From Coriobacteriales bacterium (GTDB lineage: Bacteria > Actinomycetota > Coriobacteriia > Coriobacteriales > UBA8131): a stretch of 6,497 bases of DNA. Below are positions 1 to 6,466 of this stretch, piece by piece (within the stretch, counting starts at the first letter, position 1; each line of letters begins with the position of its first letter). The stretch lies in contig JAISPK010000122.1 of the NCBI GenBank assembly GCA_031274985.1, positions 1-6,497 on the forward strand. Reading direction: 5' to 3'. A program made the translations under genes and the position numbers. The notes beneath the pieces are model-generated. The model ran no database searches. It was not told the DNA's origin and saw nothing but the letters and a program-made list of their open reading frames with translations.

Positions 1-119
1 TGAGAACCGGGGTTACCGTCTCAACTGCTATGAGCTTGCCGGATGCTCCTGAAGACCTGGCAAAATTCATCATGGCCTATAAGGAGATTACCAAGAAGGA
101 TTGTCCCGTTGTATTGTAA
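1..119 (+). CDS. C-terminal end of an unrecognised protein (5' end outside window)
   Basis: An open frame enters from the left edge (first full codon at base 3) and ends at a TAA at 117-119, giving a tail of about 38 residues ending in KDCPVVL. The stop lies 14 bases before the next ATG, which has its own strong Shine-Dalgarno, so this looks like the end of an upstream gene in the same transcription unit. The visible tail is hydrophilic with a short helical-looking stretch (PEDLAKFIMAYKEITKK) and has no motif I recognise, so no function is assigned. A second frame is open from base 2 to a stop at 50-52. I preferred the longer frame because it ends in the usual place relative to the next gene, but with this little sequence the choice is not certain. 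Confidence 0.5.
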   Translation, partial: RTGVTVSTAMSLPDAPEDLAKFIMAYKEITKKDCPVVL

Positions 120-133
120 AGAGGAGTAACGCC

Positions 134-319
134 ATGACTGAGCTCAACGTGACGGGGGGCGAGCTTAGAAAGAAATATTCGGGATCCACCGTTGTCAACC
201 AGACACACTGGGATTTCTCCGTTGTCAATCAGTCAGATTTGGACTCCCCTGTTGTCAATCAGACAACAGGTAGAGAGTACGGTGTCGAGTACGGTAAACT
301 CGTCATTACCAGAGCATAG
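134..319 (+). CDS. Small repeat-containing hypothetical protein (61 aa)
   Basis: The ATG at 134 follows a strong Shine-Dalgarno (AGAGGAG at 120-126, 7 bases away), and the frame closes with TAG at 317-319, 8 bases before the kinase ATG. The product is not recognised. It has no signal peptide or membrane segment and no cysteine or histidine cluster. About half of it is repetitive: a 10-residue unit occurs three times with the core VVNQ followed by T or S (residues 20-23, 30-33 and 40-43), then comes an EYGVEYGK duplication. The same codons form DNA repeats and a perfect inverted repeat, so the region may instead be, or may also be, a regulatory leader for the kinase gene. The ribosome site and tight spacing favour translation; the low complexity argues for caution. 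If it is made, it is probably co-expressed with the kinase. Confidence 0.5.
   Translation: MTELNVTGGELRKKYSGSTVVNQTHWDFSVVNQSDLDSPVVNQTTGREYGVEYGKLVITRA
191..264 (+). repeat. Three direct repeats with an exact 30-base period
   Basis: The core GTTGTCAAYCAG starts at 191, 221 and 251, exactly 30 bases apart each time. The similarity extends a little upstream: each core is preceded by a GGAT/GGAC followed by a C-rich stretch ending in CC or CT. The copies differ by a silent AAC/AAT change and an ACA/TCA change just after the core. The period is ten codons of the small frame at 134-319 and also close to three turns of the DNA helix, so both a repeated peptide and phased binding sites are possible readings. 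Confidence 0.75.
248..270. promoter_or_regulatory. Perfect 9-base inverted repeat over the third direct repeat (candidate operator or RNA hairpin)
   Basis: CCTGTTGTC at 248-256 is the exact reverse complement of GACAACAGG at 262-270, with a 5-base AATCA centre. The centre-to-start distance to the kinase ATG is about 70 bases. Spaced hexamer-or-longer palindromes like this are typical of dimeric repressor sites; in RNA it would form a stable stem with a 5-nt loop. The first direct repeat carries only a partial version (TGTC-N5-GACA) and the second has lost the symmetry. Which regulator would bind is unknown. There is no T-run behind it, so it does not look like a terminator. Confidence 0.4.
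275..302 (+). repeat. GAGTACGGT duplication and adjoining short inverted repeat ahead of the kinase
   Basis: GAGTACGGT occurs at 275-283 and again at 287-295, a 12-base period that encodes EYGVEYGK in the small upstream frame. The second copy also takes part in a 5-base inverted repeat, CGAGT at 286-290 with ACTCG at 298-302. This ends about 10 bases before the kinase ribosome site, close enough to affect translation initiation if it folds in the mRNA. The stem is short, so its functional meaning is weakly supported. Confidence 0.4.
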
Positions 320-327
320 GAAAAAAG

Positions 328-2892
328 ATGGAATTTGCTTCGCATACAAATTTTCAAACAGGCCACCGCCCTGCAACCATCAACAGCGCGAGACTTCTGC
401 TGGACTCGACTCCTCTGTGCTGCACGATTTGGGATCATGACCTGAACATTCTTGACTGCAACCATGAGGCCGTCAAGTTTTTTGAAGCAAAGGATAAGCA
501 GGAGTTCTTTGAGCAGTATTTTGAGCTCTCTCCCGAATACCAACCAGACGGAACGCTCTCGGTAGAAAAATTCCTCAAGATGCTCAAGAGGGCCTTGGAC
601 GATGGCCGCTGTGTGTTTGAATGGACGCACCGAACCCTGGTCAGTTCCCCCTTGATTCCCTGTGAAGTGACGTTGGTACGGGTACTCCATGACGATGAGT
701 ACGCAATTGCCTCCTACATCCGCGATTTGCGCGAGCACAAAAAGATGATGCGTGAGGTTCACTACCGCGATAATCTGCTCAACACCGTCAATCAGTCGGC
801 CACCATCCTGTCGGGCTCAACCACCGATAGTTTTGAGTCAAACCTGGAGCTTGTCTTAAGCATGCTCGGAAAAGCCGTAAAGGCTGACAAGGTGACGGTC
901 TGGAAAAACCTGGTTGAAGAGAGCAACGGCGGGCTGTATTGCGCAGCGCTGTTCGGGTGGGACGAGAGCCAACCCAGCCGCAAAAACGATGAGGATCCCA
1001 CGTTCCTGGTCTGCGACGAAAAGCTCCCTTCCTGGAAGGAAAAGCTCTCGAGAGGCGACTGCATTAACGGCCCCGTACGCGCTTTGGATGAGATCGAGCA
1101 GATCTATCTCTCTTCAAGCTGCATGTTGTCGGTGCTTGCTGTTCCGGTGTTTTTGCACAATGAGTTCTGGGGCTTCATAATCTACAGCGATTCCCGCAGA
1201 GAACGCACGTTTACCGATAACGAGGTATCGATTCTCCGCAACGGCAGCTTGCTGCTGGCTAACACGATGCTGAACAACGTGATGATGAGCGCCCTCTCTG
1301 CAGAAAAAGACACCGCGCTTGCCGCCAGTCGTTCTAAGAGTGAGTTCCTGGCCAATATGAGCCATGAGATCAGAACGCCCATGAATGCCATCATCGGCAT
1401 GTCGACCATTGGTATGACGGCCGACCACAAAGAGCACATGAAGACTTGTTTTGAGAAGATCTCGGTTGCGTCAAAGCACCTGCTGGGAGTAATCAACGAT
1501 ATTCTCGATATGTCTAAGATCGAGGCGAGCAGATTTGAGCTCTCCGAAAACGAGTTTGATTTTCACAAGATGATCGATCGGGTAGTGAGCATCAGCAAGT
1601 TCCGCTTGGACGAGAAGGAGCAGGCGCTCTCGCTCAGACTGGGCAAGCACATACCCAATACCGTGTTTGGGGACGAGCAGCGACTCGCTCAGGTCATCAC
1701 CAATCTCATGAGCAACGCCGTGAAGTTTACCCCCGAACACGGATCGATAAAACTTGAGGCGCAGTATCTGGGAGAGGGAGACGGACTGTGCAAGATCAAG
1801 TTCTCAGTCACTGACTCCGGCATCGGCATCAGCGCCGAGCAGCAAGAAAAGCTGTTCAAGCCCTTCCAGCAAGCGGAAAGCAGCACCTCGCGGAGGTACG
1901 GCGGAACCGGACTTGGCCTCGTTATCTCCAAGAGCATTGTGGAGATGATGGGCGGCAATATATGGATCGAGTCAGAACTCGGAGAAGGCGCGACCTTCTC
2001 GTTTACCGTGTTGCTCAAGATATGCAACGATGAAGCAAAGATCGAAACCGTCACCGATGCCGACAGGAATAACTTCAAGGACTTTACGGTGTTGTTGGTA
2101 GAAGATGTTGAGATCAACCGCGAGATCGTGCTCGCCTTGCTCGAGCCCACCGGTATTGCGGTAGATTGCGCCGAAAACGGCAGGATCGCCCTTGATATGT
2201 TCATCGAGGATCCCGAAAAGTACGACCTGATACTCATGGACATCCAGATGCCCGAGATGGACGGATTTGAGGCAACGCGCCGGATCCGTTCCCTTGAAAA
2301 CCAGAGTGCGCGAAACGTTCCGATTATCGCAGTGACCGCCAATGCGTTTAGAGAAGACGTGGTTAAATGTCTGGATTCCGGAATGAACGGGCATCTGGCT
2401 AAGCCGTTGGTGTTTGAGGATGTTCTCGACAGAATGCGCTCTTACCTCATGAGCGCAAAGCGCAACGGACTGGTGTGGGACAAGAAGTTTGAGATGGGCA
2501 ACGCTCAGGTTGACTGGCAGCACAAGAATCTCATCAACATGGTTAACAACCTCATCAGGCAGTGCGACCATGACATGGGAGTCGAGGCGGTTCAGGAGGC
2601 GCTGGCGTACCTGGCTGACTATACCGTGCATCACTTTGAAAGCGAGGAGGCTTTACAGCTTGAGCTTGGCTTCCCGGAGTATAAGTCGCATAAACGCTAC
2701 CACGAAGACTTCAAGACTACCGTTGAGGATCTTACCCAGCGCTTTGCCAAAGATGGCTCAACCGAAGACCTTGCCAAGGATATCCATGATATCGTGATAA
2801 CCTGGTTGGTAGACCATATGGTAAACCAGGACGCCCGCATCAGTAAGTTCATGCGTACCAAGAGTTATCCGTCTTTAGCGATGCAGGTTTAG
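328..2892 (+). CDS. Cytosolic hybrid histidine kinase: PAS-GAF-HisKA-HATPase-REC-hemerythrin
   Basis: This is an 854-residue sensor kinase with no membrane segment, so it should sense an internal signal. Domains in order: PAS at about 22-138, GAF at about 166-315, a linker helix, HisKA with the H-box MSHEIRTPMN and phospho-acceptor His346, then the ATPase domain with N box (N459, N463), G1 box TDSGIGI (495-501) and G2 box GGTGLGL (525-531). A receiver domain (590-705) has all key residues: E592/D593, phospho-acceptor Asp638, T670 and K692. Last comes a bacteriohemerythrin domain (about 715-843) with a complete di-iron ligand set: H732, H769, E773, H788, H792, H830 and D835. All catalytic residues look intact. 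The hemerythrin part suggests response to oxygen, NO or redox state, which is inference. There is no Hpt or DNA-binding output domain, so phosphate must leave to a partner encoded elsewhere. The start is supported by AGGAAAAAAG just upstream and by tight spacing to the preceding small frame. The PAS-GAF-kinase core resembles the multisensor hybrid kinases common in anaerobic Firmicutes and Coriobacteriia. Confidence 0.95.
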   Translation: MEFASHTNFQTGHRPATINSARLLLDSTPLCCTIWDHDLNILDCNHEAVKFFEAKDKQEFFEQYFELSPEYQPDGTLSVEKFLKMLKRALDDGRCVFEWTHRTLVSSPLIPCEVTLVRVLHDDEYAIASYIRDLREHKKMMREVHYRDNLLNTVNQSATILSGSTTDSFESNLELVLSMLGKAVKADKVTVWKNLVEESNGGLYCAALFGWDESQPSRKNDEDPTFLVCDEKLPSWKEKLSRGDCINGPVRALDEIEQIYLSSSCMLSVLAVPVFLHNEFWGFIIYSDSRRERTFTDNEVSILRNGSLLLANTMLNNVMMSALSAEKDTALAASRSKSEFLANMSHEIRTPMNAIIGMSTIGMTADHKEHMKTCFEKISVASKHLLGVINDILDMSKIEASRFELSENEFDFHKMIDRVVSISKFRLDEKEQALSLRLGKHIPNTVFGDEQRLAQVITNLMSNAVKFTPEHGSIKLEAQYLGEGDGLCKIKFSVTDSGIGISAEQQEKLFKPFQQAESSTSRRYGGTGLGLVISKSIVEMMGGNIWIESELGEGATFSFTVLLKICNDEAKIETVTDADRNNFKDFTVLLVEDVEINREIVLALLEPTGIAVDCAENGRIALDMFIEDPEKYDLILMDIQMPEMDGFEATRRIRSLENQSARNVPIIAVTANAFREDVVKCLDSGMNGHLAKPLVFEDVLDRMRSYLMSAKRNGLVWDKKFEMGNAQVDWQHKNLINMVNNLIRQCDHDMGVEAVQEALAYLADYTVHHFESEEALQLELGFPEYKSHKRYHEDFKTTVEDLTQRFAKDGSTEDLAKDIHDIVITWLVDHMVNQDARISKFMRTKSYPSLAMQV

Positions 2893-2894
2893 TT

Positions 2895-2916
2895 GCAGGT
2901 CTAGCTCCTGGCCTGC
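2895..2916 (+). other. Weak hairpin just after the kinase gene
   Basis: GCAGGTC (2895-2901) can pair with GGCCTGC (2910-2916) through seven pairs including one G-U, with an 8-base loop. It starts 2 bases after the kinase stop. No T-tract follows, so it is a poor intrinsic terminator; it could stabilise the kinase mRNA end or be fortuitous. The rest of the 73-base gap up to the aldolase start holds only the aldolase ribosome site and no clear promoter. Confidence 0.25.
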
Positions 2917-2965
2917 CTGCGGATCGCATGACCGGTCTTATTAACACTGGCGGAAGTGGGCAGGG

Positions 2966-4018
2966 ATGACAACAAGAATCAATCTGATGAACGACTACAA
3001 TCTGGTAGCGCACGAGCGCGTTTTAGACTCGTTGCAAGAGAGCCTTGCGGTGCGCTTTGAGGGTTACGGGGCCGATGCTGAAACCGCTCGGGCCAAAGCG
3101 GCATTATCAGAGCGGATACAGTGCCCGCAGGCAGCGGTGCATTTTCTCGTAGGCGGAACCCAGGTAAACCTGACCGCCATCAGCGCATTCCTGCGCCCTC
3201 ACGAAGCAGTCATTGCGCCTCATACCGCCCATATCGCAACCCATGAGACCGGTGCAATCGAGGCATGCGGGCACAAAGTTTTAGTGCATGAATCTCCACA
3301 CGGAAAGCTCGGGCCCAACGAAGTCATCGCTTCCGTTAAGCAACACACGGATGAGCATATGGTCAAGCCAAGACTGGTCTATCTCTCGCAGACAACCGAA
3401 TACGGAACCCTGTATTCACAGGCGGAGCTGAGAGCCTTGCGCGCGGTCTGCGATGAGCATGACCTGCTGCTGTATATTGACGGGGCTCGTCTCGCGTATG
3501 CCCTGGGAAGCCCGCACAGCGATCTTACGTTGCCGCTGCTGGCTGAGCTGGCGGATGCCTTCTATCTGGGCGGAACGAAGAACGGCCTGCTCTTTGGCGA
3601 GGCTTTGGTGATCTGCAACCCCTCTCTGCAAGCTGATTTTCGTCACCTGATCAAGCAGCGCGGCGGGTTGCTGGCAAAGGGCTTTTTGCTGGGTATCCAG
3701 TTTAATGCCTTCCTTAAGGATGACCTCTACCTTGAGCTGGCGGCAACGGCAAACGCCCTGGCAGCAAAACTGGATGGCGGTCTCAAGGCCTTAGGATATG
3801 ATTTTGCTCTCCAGACCGAAACGAATCAGGTGTTTGTGATAGTAGACAACGCTGCCCTGCCAAAGCTGCATGAGCATCTCATGTTTGAGGAATGGCAGCA
3901 GCTCTCCTCTGAGCAAACAACCATCCGCTTTGTCACCACCTGGAAAACCACCGAAAGTGACATTCAAACCGTGCTTGATTTGATGCGCCCGCCTGCTGCA
4001 CCCCTGGCCTCAGACTAA
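2966..4018 (+). CDS. Low-specificity L-threonine aldolase (PLP-dependent beta-eliminating lyase family)
   Basis: This cytosolic fold-type I PLP enzyme should split L-threonine or L-allo-threonine into glycine and acetaldehyde, feeding glycine and one-carbon supply or threonine breakdown. At 350 residues it has the normal length for the family. Recognisable pieces are the cofactor-phosphate loop GGTQVN (63-68), the HETGAIEACGHK segment (93-104) with the His expected to stack on the PLP ring, SQTTEYGT (141-148), IDGARL with the ring-nitrogen Asp172, and GGTKNG with the Schiff-base Lys205, followed by LIKQRGGLLAKG. The ATG at 2966 is chosen because GGAAG lies 9 bases upstream; an internal ATG at 2987 has a weaker site, although family homology starts near there. 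The gene follows the kinase on the same strand with a 73-base gap, so it may be read through or have its own promoter. Its stop overlaps the convergent pyrophosphatase stop. Family assignment is strong; exact substrate preference (threonine versus allo-threonine or phenylserine) cannot be told from sequence. Confidence 0.93.
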   Translation: MTTRINLMNDYNLVAHERVLDSLQESLAVRFEGYGADAETARAKAALSERIQCPQAAVHFLVGGTQVNLTAISAFLRPHEAVIAPHTAHIATHETGAIEACGHKVLVHESPHGKLGPNEVIASVKQHTDEHMVKPRLVYLSQTTEYGTLYSQAELRALRAVCDEHDLLLYIDGARLAYALGSPHSDLTLPLLAELADAFYLGGTKNGLLFGEALVICNPSLQADFRHLIKQRGGLLAKGFLLGIQFNAFLKDDLYLELAATANALAAKLDGGLKALGYDFALQTETNQVFVIVDNAALPKLHEHLMFEEWQQLSSEQTTIRFVTTWKTTESDIQTVLDLMRPPAAPLASD

Positions 4019-5325
4019 ACAGCATACTCCAGGATCTTGGGCACTACCTGTTTCTTGCGCGACAGAATGCCCGGAACCCAGGCGCTGCCCTTTGCAAGCG
4101 ATACATCAAAAGCTCGCTCTACCACGCGTGGATTGCCGGCAATGATGAGTTCGGAGCCTTCGGCCACCACATCGGTGATGAGCAGGAGGGCAAATTCGTA
4201 GCCGCGGTTTTGCACCTGCTGCTCCAGGTGTTGGGTCAGTGCTTCCTCGAGCTCGAGGATCTTCGGAAGCGAGACCGTCTCATACTGAGCGATGAGCACG
4301 GTTTTTTCTCCCATTTCAAACTCTTTGGCATCGGCGCCGGTGATGGCCTCGATTGTCGGAGGATGAGCAGCGTCTCTACTGCCAAATAACTCTACGCCAA
4401 ACTCCAGAGCGTCCATGCCAATGATGTCGCCTAAGAAGCTGGCAATCTCACGGTCTGTTGGTGTGCAGGTGGGAGATTTGAGCAAGATGGTGTCGGTCAT
4501 CACGGCCGAAAGGAGTATGGCAGCGATGTGCTCGGGGAGCGGCACCTTGTGGCGCTGAAACTCGAGGGCCACGATAGTTGCCGTAGAACCGAGGGGGAGG
4601 TTGATAAACTGGATGGGTCCGGCGGTTTGGATATCACCAATGCGATGATGATCCACCACCTCAAGCACCTCGGCCTCGCTGATGCCCAGCGCACCCTGGC
4701 TTGCCTCGTTGTGGTCTACCAATATGATGCGGCGACGCGGTATGCGAACCAGATCGGTACGGGTAATAATGCCAATGCAGCGGCTGTCATCATCGAGCAC
4801 CACGGCCTCGCGCAAAGAAGCGGTAAGGATGTCTCCCGCAACGTCTTTGAGCAGGGCGTCGGGCTTGAGGCTCAGGGCTCTCGCATCGAGATGGTTCTCG
4901 ACGCGCTCTGCCAGAGTCTCCTGACGGGAGCGGCTGCTCTCAAGTTCAGATATGAACAGTTCTGCGAGCATGCGGGTAGTAAACAGACCGCGATATCTTC
5001 CGTTGCTGTCGGTTACCACCAGAGCGCGGATGTTTTTCTCGCGCATCAACAGGCCTGCGTCCAACAGACTCGCATCATCATAGATGCTGATAACCCCGCT
5101 GGTCATTACATCGCAGGCGCGGCTGTAAACGTGCGGAATCAGCTCAGGAGCTTGTATGTTGTAGCGGTCAAGTATCCACCGGGTCTCGTGAGGGAGCGGG
5201 CCCAGCCGCACGGCCTCATAGAGCTGGTCGGGGTCTACCTGGGACTTGAGGTACGCATAAGCCAGGGCGCTACAGATAGAATCATTATCGGGGTTGCGAT
5301 GTCCCAGTACCAATATCGGATGCAT
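4015..5325 (-). CDS. ppaC: Family II (Mn/Co-dependent) inorganic pyrophosphatase with CBS domains, no DRTGG
   Basis: The enzyme hydrolyses pyrophosphate to phosphate in the cytosol, pulling biosynthetic reactions forward. The 436-residue protein starts with the DHH-family motif GHRNPDNDS (metal ligands H9, D13, D15). A CBS pair is inserted after about residue 64: CBS1 at about 66-125 (CDVMTSG to GLFTTRMLAEL) and CBS2 at about 153-195 (ending GIITRTDLV). The catalytic domain then resumes with VDHNE (203-207), VDHHRIGD (224-231), SAVMTDT with D278, and the C-terminal substrate-binding SRKKQ (422-426). In the characterised family the CBS pair inhibits the enzyme with AMP/ADP and activates it with ATP or diadenosine polyphosphates. 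The DRTGG domain found between the CBS motifs of clostridial forms is absent, as in the Eggerthella lenta and Moorella enzymes. The ATG at 5325 has an ideal AAGAGGAG (5331-5338) five bases upstream. The gene follows the DUF512 gene after 70 bases, so co-transcription is possible. A TATCAT at 5366-5361 on the minus strand is a possible -10 but has no convincing -35. The symbol ppaC follows common naming for this family. Confidence 0.95.
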   Translation of the reverse strand: MHPILVLGHRNPDNDSICSALAYAYLKSQVDPDQLYEAVRLGPLPHETRWILDRYNIQAPELIPHVYSRACDVMTSGVISIYDDASLLDAGLLMREKNIRALVVTDSNGRYRGLFTTRMLAELFISELESSRSRQETLAERVENHLDARALSLKPDALLKDVAGDILTASLREAVVLDDDSRCIGIITRTDLVRIPRRRIILVDHNEASQGALGISEAEVLEVVDHHRIGDIQTAGPIQFINLPLGSTATIVALEFQRHKVPLPEHIAAILLSAVMTDTILLKSPTCTPTDREIASFLGDIIGMDALEFGVELFGSRDAAHPPTIEAITGADAKEFEMGEKTVLIAQYETVSLPKILELEEALTQHLEQQVQNRGYEFALLLITDVVAEGSELIIAGNPRVVERAFDVSLAKGSAWVPGILSRKKQVVPKILEYAV

Positions 5326-5395
5326 TGGTTCTCCTCTTCAATTCGTGATTTCACTGCTCCATGATACTCTTGTTCTGCCGCTTTTTGAGCGACGG

Positions 5396-6466
5396 TCAAA
5401 CCACTTGCACCTCTGCTGCGAGCGCGGCGGCAATGTCTGAGACGGTTTTATTGTCGAGGGTCAGCCCGTCGTCGTTAAAGATCACCGAGGGCACAATAAT
5501 CTTTTTTGCCTGATGCGCCAGAGCCTGTTGGACAATATCCTCTGCAGTGAGCAGGCCGGCTACGTCAACGTTTCCGCCAAAGTAGTTGTTTTTTATGGGA
5601 ACAATACTGTCGCGGTGCTCCGGCATGACCTCTTGCAGCACCGCTGCAAAGGCCTCGCCCGTCACCAGGAGCTGCCGGCCTTGCCAAGACAGGGGCGCAG
5701 CAGTCTCAATCCAGTGGCGCAGCATACCTATGCCATCGGGCAGCATCGGGTAGTCGTCGTAGTATTCTTGTGGGGGGAGATGCCCAAGCACCTCTCCCGG
5801 CCAGGCCTTTAGGTAGAACTCATCGGCCAGTTGCACCTGAGGTGAGCGGTGCTCCACCTGTTGGATTACCCTGCGGGCACTTTCTGCGGTGTCGTAGCCC
5901 TGCTGGATTTGCGCATGCCGGGTATAACCGTAGGGAACGATGCCGGTTGCGATGATTGCGGTGCGCTCAGCAATCCAGGAGAGGGTCTCCTCCAAAACCG
6001 TGCCGTCGTTGATACCCGGCATCAGGACGATCTGTGCCTTGAACTCAATACCGGCTGCAAGCAGTTGCTCCAATGCCTCAATGCCCCGCGCGTGGTTTTT
6101 GCCCATCATCTGTGCTCGCACTGCGGGGTCAATCGCGTGAAGGGAAACATTCAGCGGGCTAAGATGCATCTCAATGATGCGCGCTACCTCATCGTTGCTC
6201 AGGTTTGAGAGCGTCACAAAGTTACCGTGCAAAAAAGAGAGCCGGTAATCATCGTCTCTCACATACAGCGCCGGTCGCATGCCATCGGGCAGCATCTTCA
6301 TAAAACAGAAGCTGCAGGTATTCTCGCAACGACGCAGCCCGTCGAAGAGCACTTCGGAAAAGGTGATTCCCCAGCTCTCCCCCGCCTGGCGGGTCAGGTC
6401 ACACGCGGACTTGCTGACAAAAGGGGACGTACCGTCTGGCATGGTGGCTGGGGACCCGCCAAACAC
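5396..6466 (-). CDS. Radical SAM DUF512-family protein, N-terminal PDZ part missing (5' end lies in a repeat element)
   Basis: The protein belongs to the PDZ/radical SAM/DUF512 family of unknown reaction found in Firmicutes, Coriobacteriia and cyanobacteria. The radical SAM cluster site CENTCSFC is intact (C47, C51, C54, a CX3CX2C spacing). It is followed by RDDDYRLSF (70-78), GNFVTLSNL (81-89), SLHAIDP (108-114), QIVLMPGINDG (145-155), DEFYL (215-219), NNYFGGNVDVAGLLT (293-307) and FNDDGLTLDN (330-339), reaching a natural C-terminus. Full-length members carry an additional PDZ domain of roughly 60 or more residues in front. Here family-like sequence begins only around residue 22 (DLTRQAGESWGITF), and residues 1-18 are encoded by the inverted-repeat element at 6413-6493. 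An in-frame TAG at 6472-6470 closes the frame upstream. The GTG at 6466 and an ATG at 6442 are the only starts inside the element, and neither has a ribosome site. The core may still be made as a shortened protein, or the gene may be a 5'-disrupted pseudogene. The reading frame downstream is undamaged, so any disruption is recent or the short form is kept. Confidence 0.8.
   Translation of the reverse strand: MFGGSPATMPDGTSPFVSKSACDLTRQAGESWGITFSEVLFDGLRRCENTCSFCFMKMLPDGMRPALYVRDDDYRLSFLHGNFVTLSNLSNDEVARIIEMHLSPLNVSLHAIDPAVRAQMMGKNHARGIEALEQLLAAGIEFKAQIVLMPGINDGTVLEETLSWIAERTAIIATGIVPYGYTRHAQIQQGYDTAESARRVIQQVEHRSPQVQLADEFYLKAWPGEVLGHLPPQEYYDDYPMLPDGIGMLRHWIETAAPLSWQGRQLLVTGEAFAAVLQEVMPEHRDSIVPIKNNYFGGNVDVAGLLTAEDIVQQALAHQAKKIIVPSVIFNDDGLTLDNKTVSDIAAALAAEVQVV

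Noticed and set aside
2..52. Alternative short reading frame at the left edge ending at 52
   Set aside because: It is only 16 residues and ends far from the next gene; the frame ending at 119 fits operon spacing better.
191..264. Possible miniature CRISPR array
   Set aside because: The repeats are only about 12-14 bases, the intervals of about 16-18 bases are partly similar to each other, and no cas gene is nearby; a tandem repeat explains it better.
787..797. GTCAATCAGTC inside the kinase, identical to 11 bases of the second leader repeat
   Set aside because: It is a single short match in conserved coding sequence (VNQS), lacks the rest of the unit and is not at the 30-base spacing; treated as chance.
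1689..2634. Two long minus-strand frames opposite the kinase ATPase and receiver region
   Set aside because: They lie antisense to conserved kinase motifs and their translations look like low-information shadows of the kinase codons.
2801..2830. Inverted repeats CCTGGTT/AACCAGG and ACCATATGGT near the kinase 3' end
   Set aside because: The two have different centres and fall in codons for the conserved hemerythrin WLVDHMVNQD motif, so protein constraint is enough to explain them.
4244..4259. Perfect 16-base palindrome TCCTCGAGCTCGAGGA
   Set aside because: It lies inside the pyrophosphatase coding sequence over an LELEE run, where alternating Leu/Glu codons make such a palindrome easily.
4528..5364. 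Long open frame on the plus strand opposite the pyrophosphatase gene
   Set aside because: It is antisense to a gene with intact catalytic motifs, its translation shows no recognisable domain, and it has no independent support.
5379..5391. Small CGCT/AGCG hairpin between the DUF512 and pyrophosphatase genes as a terminator
   Set aside because: The stem is only 4 bases and it overlaps the expected leader region without a clear T-run on the minus strand.
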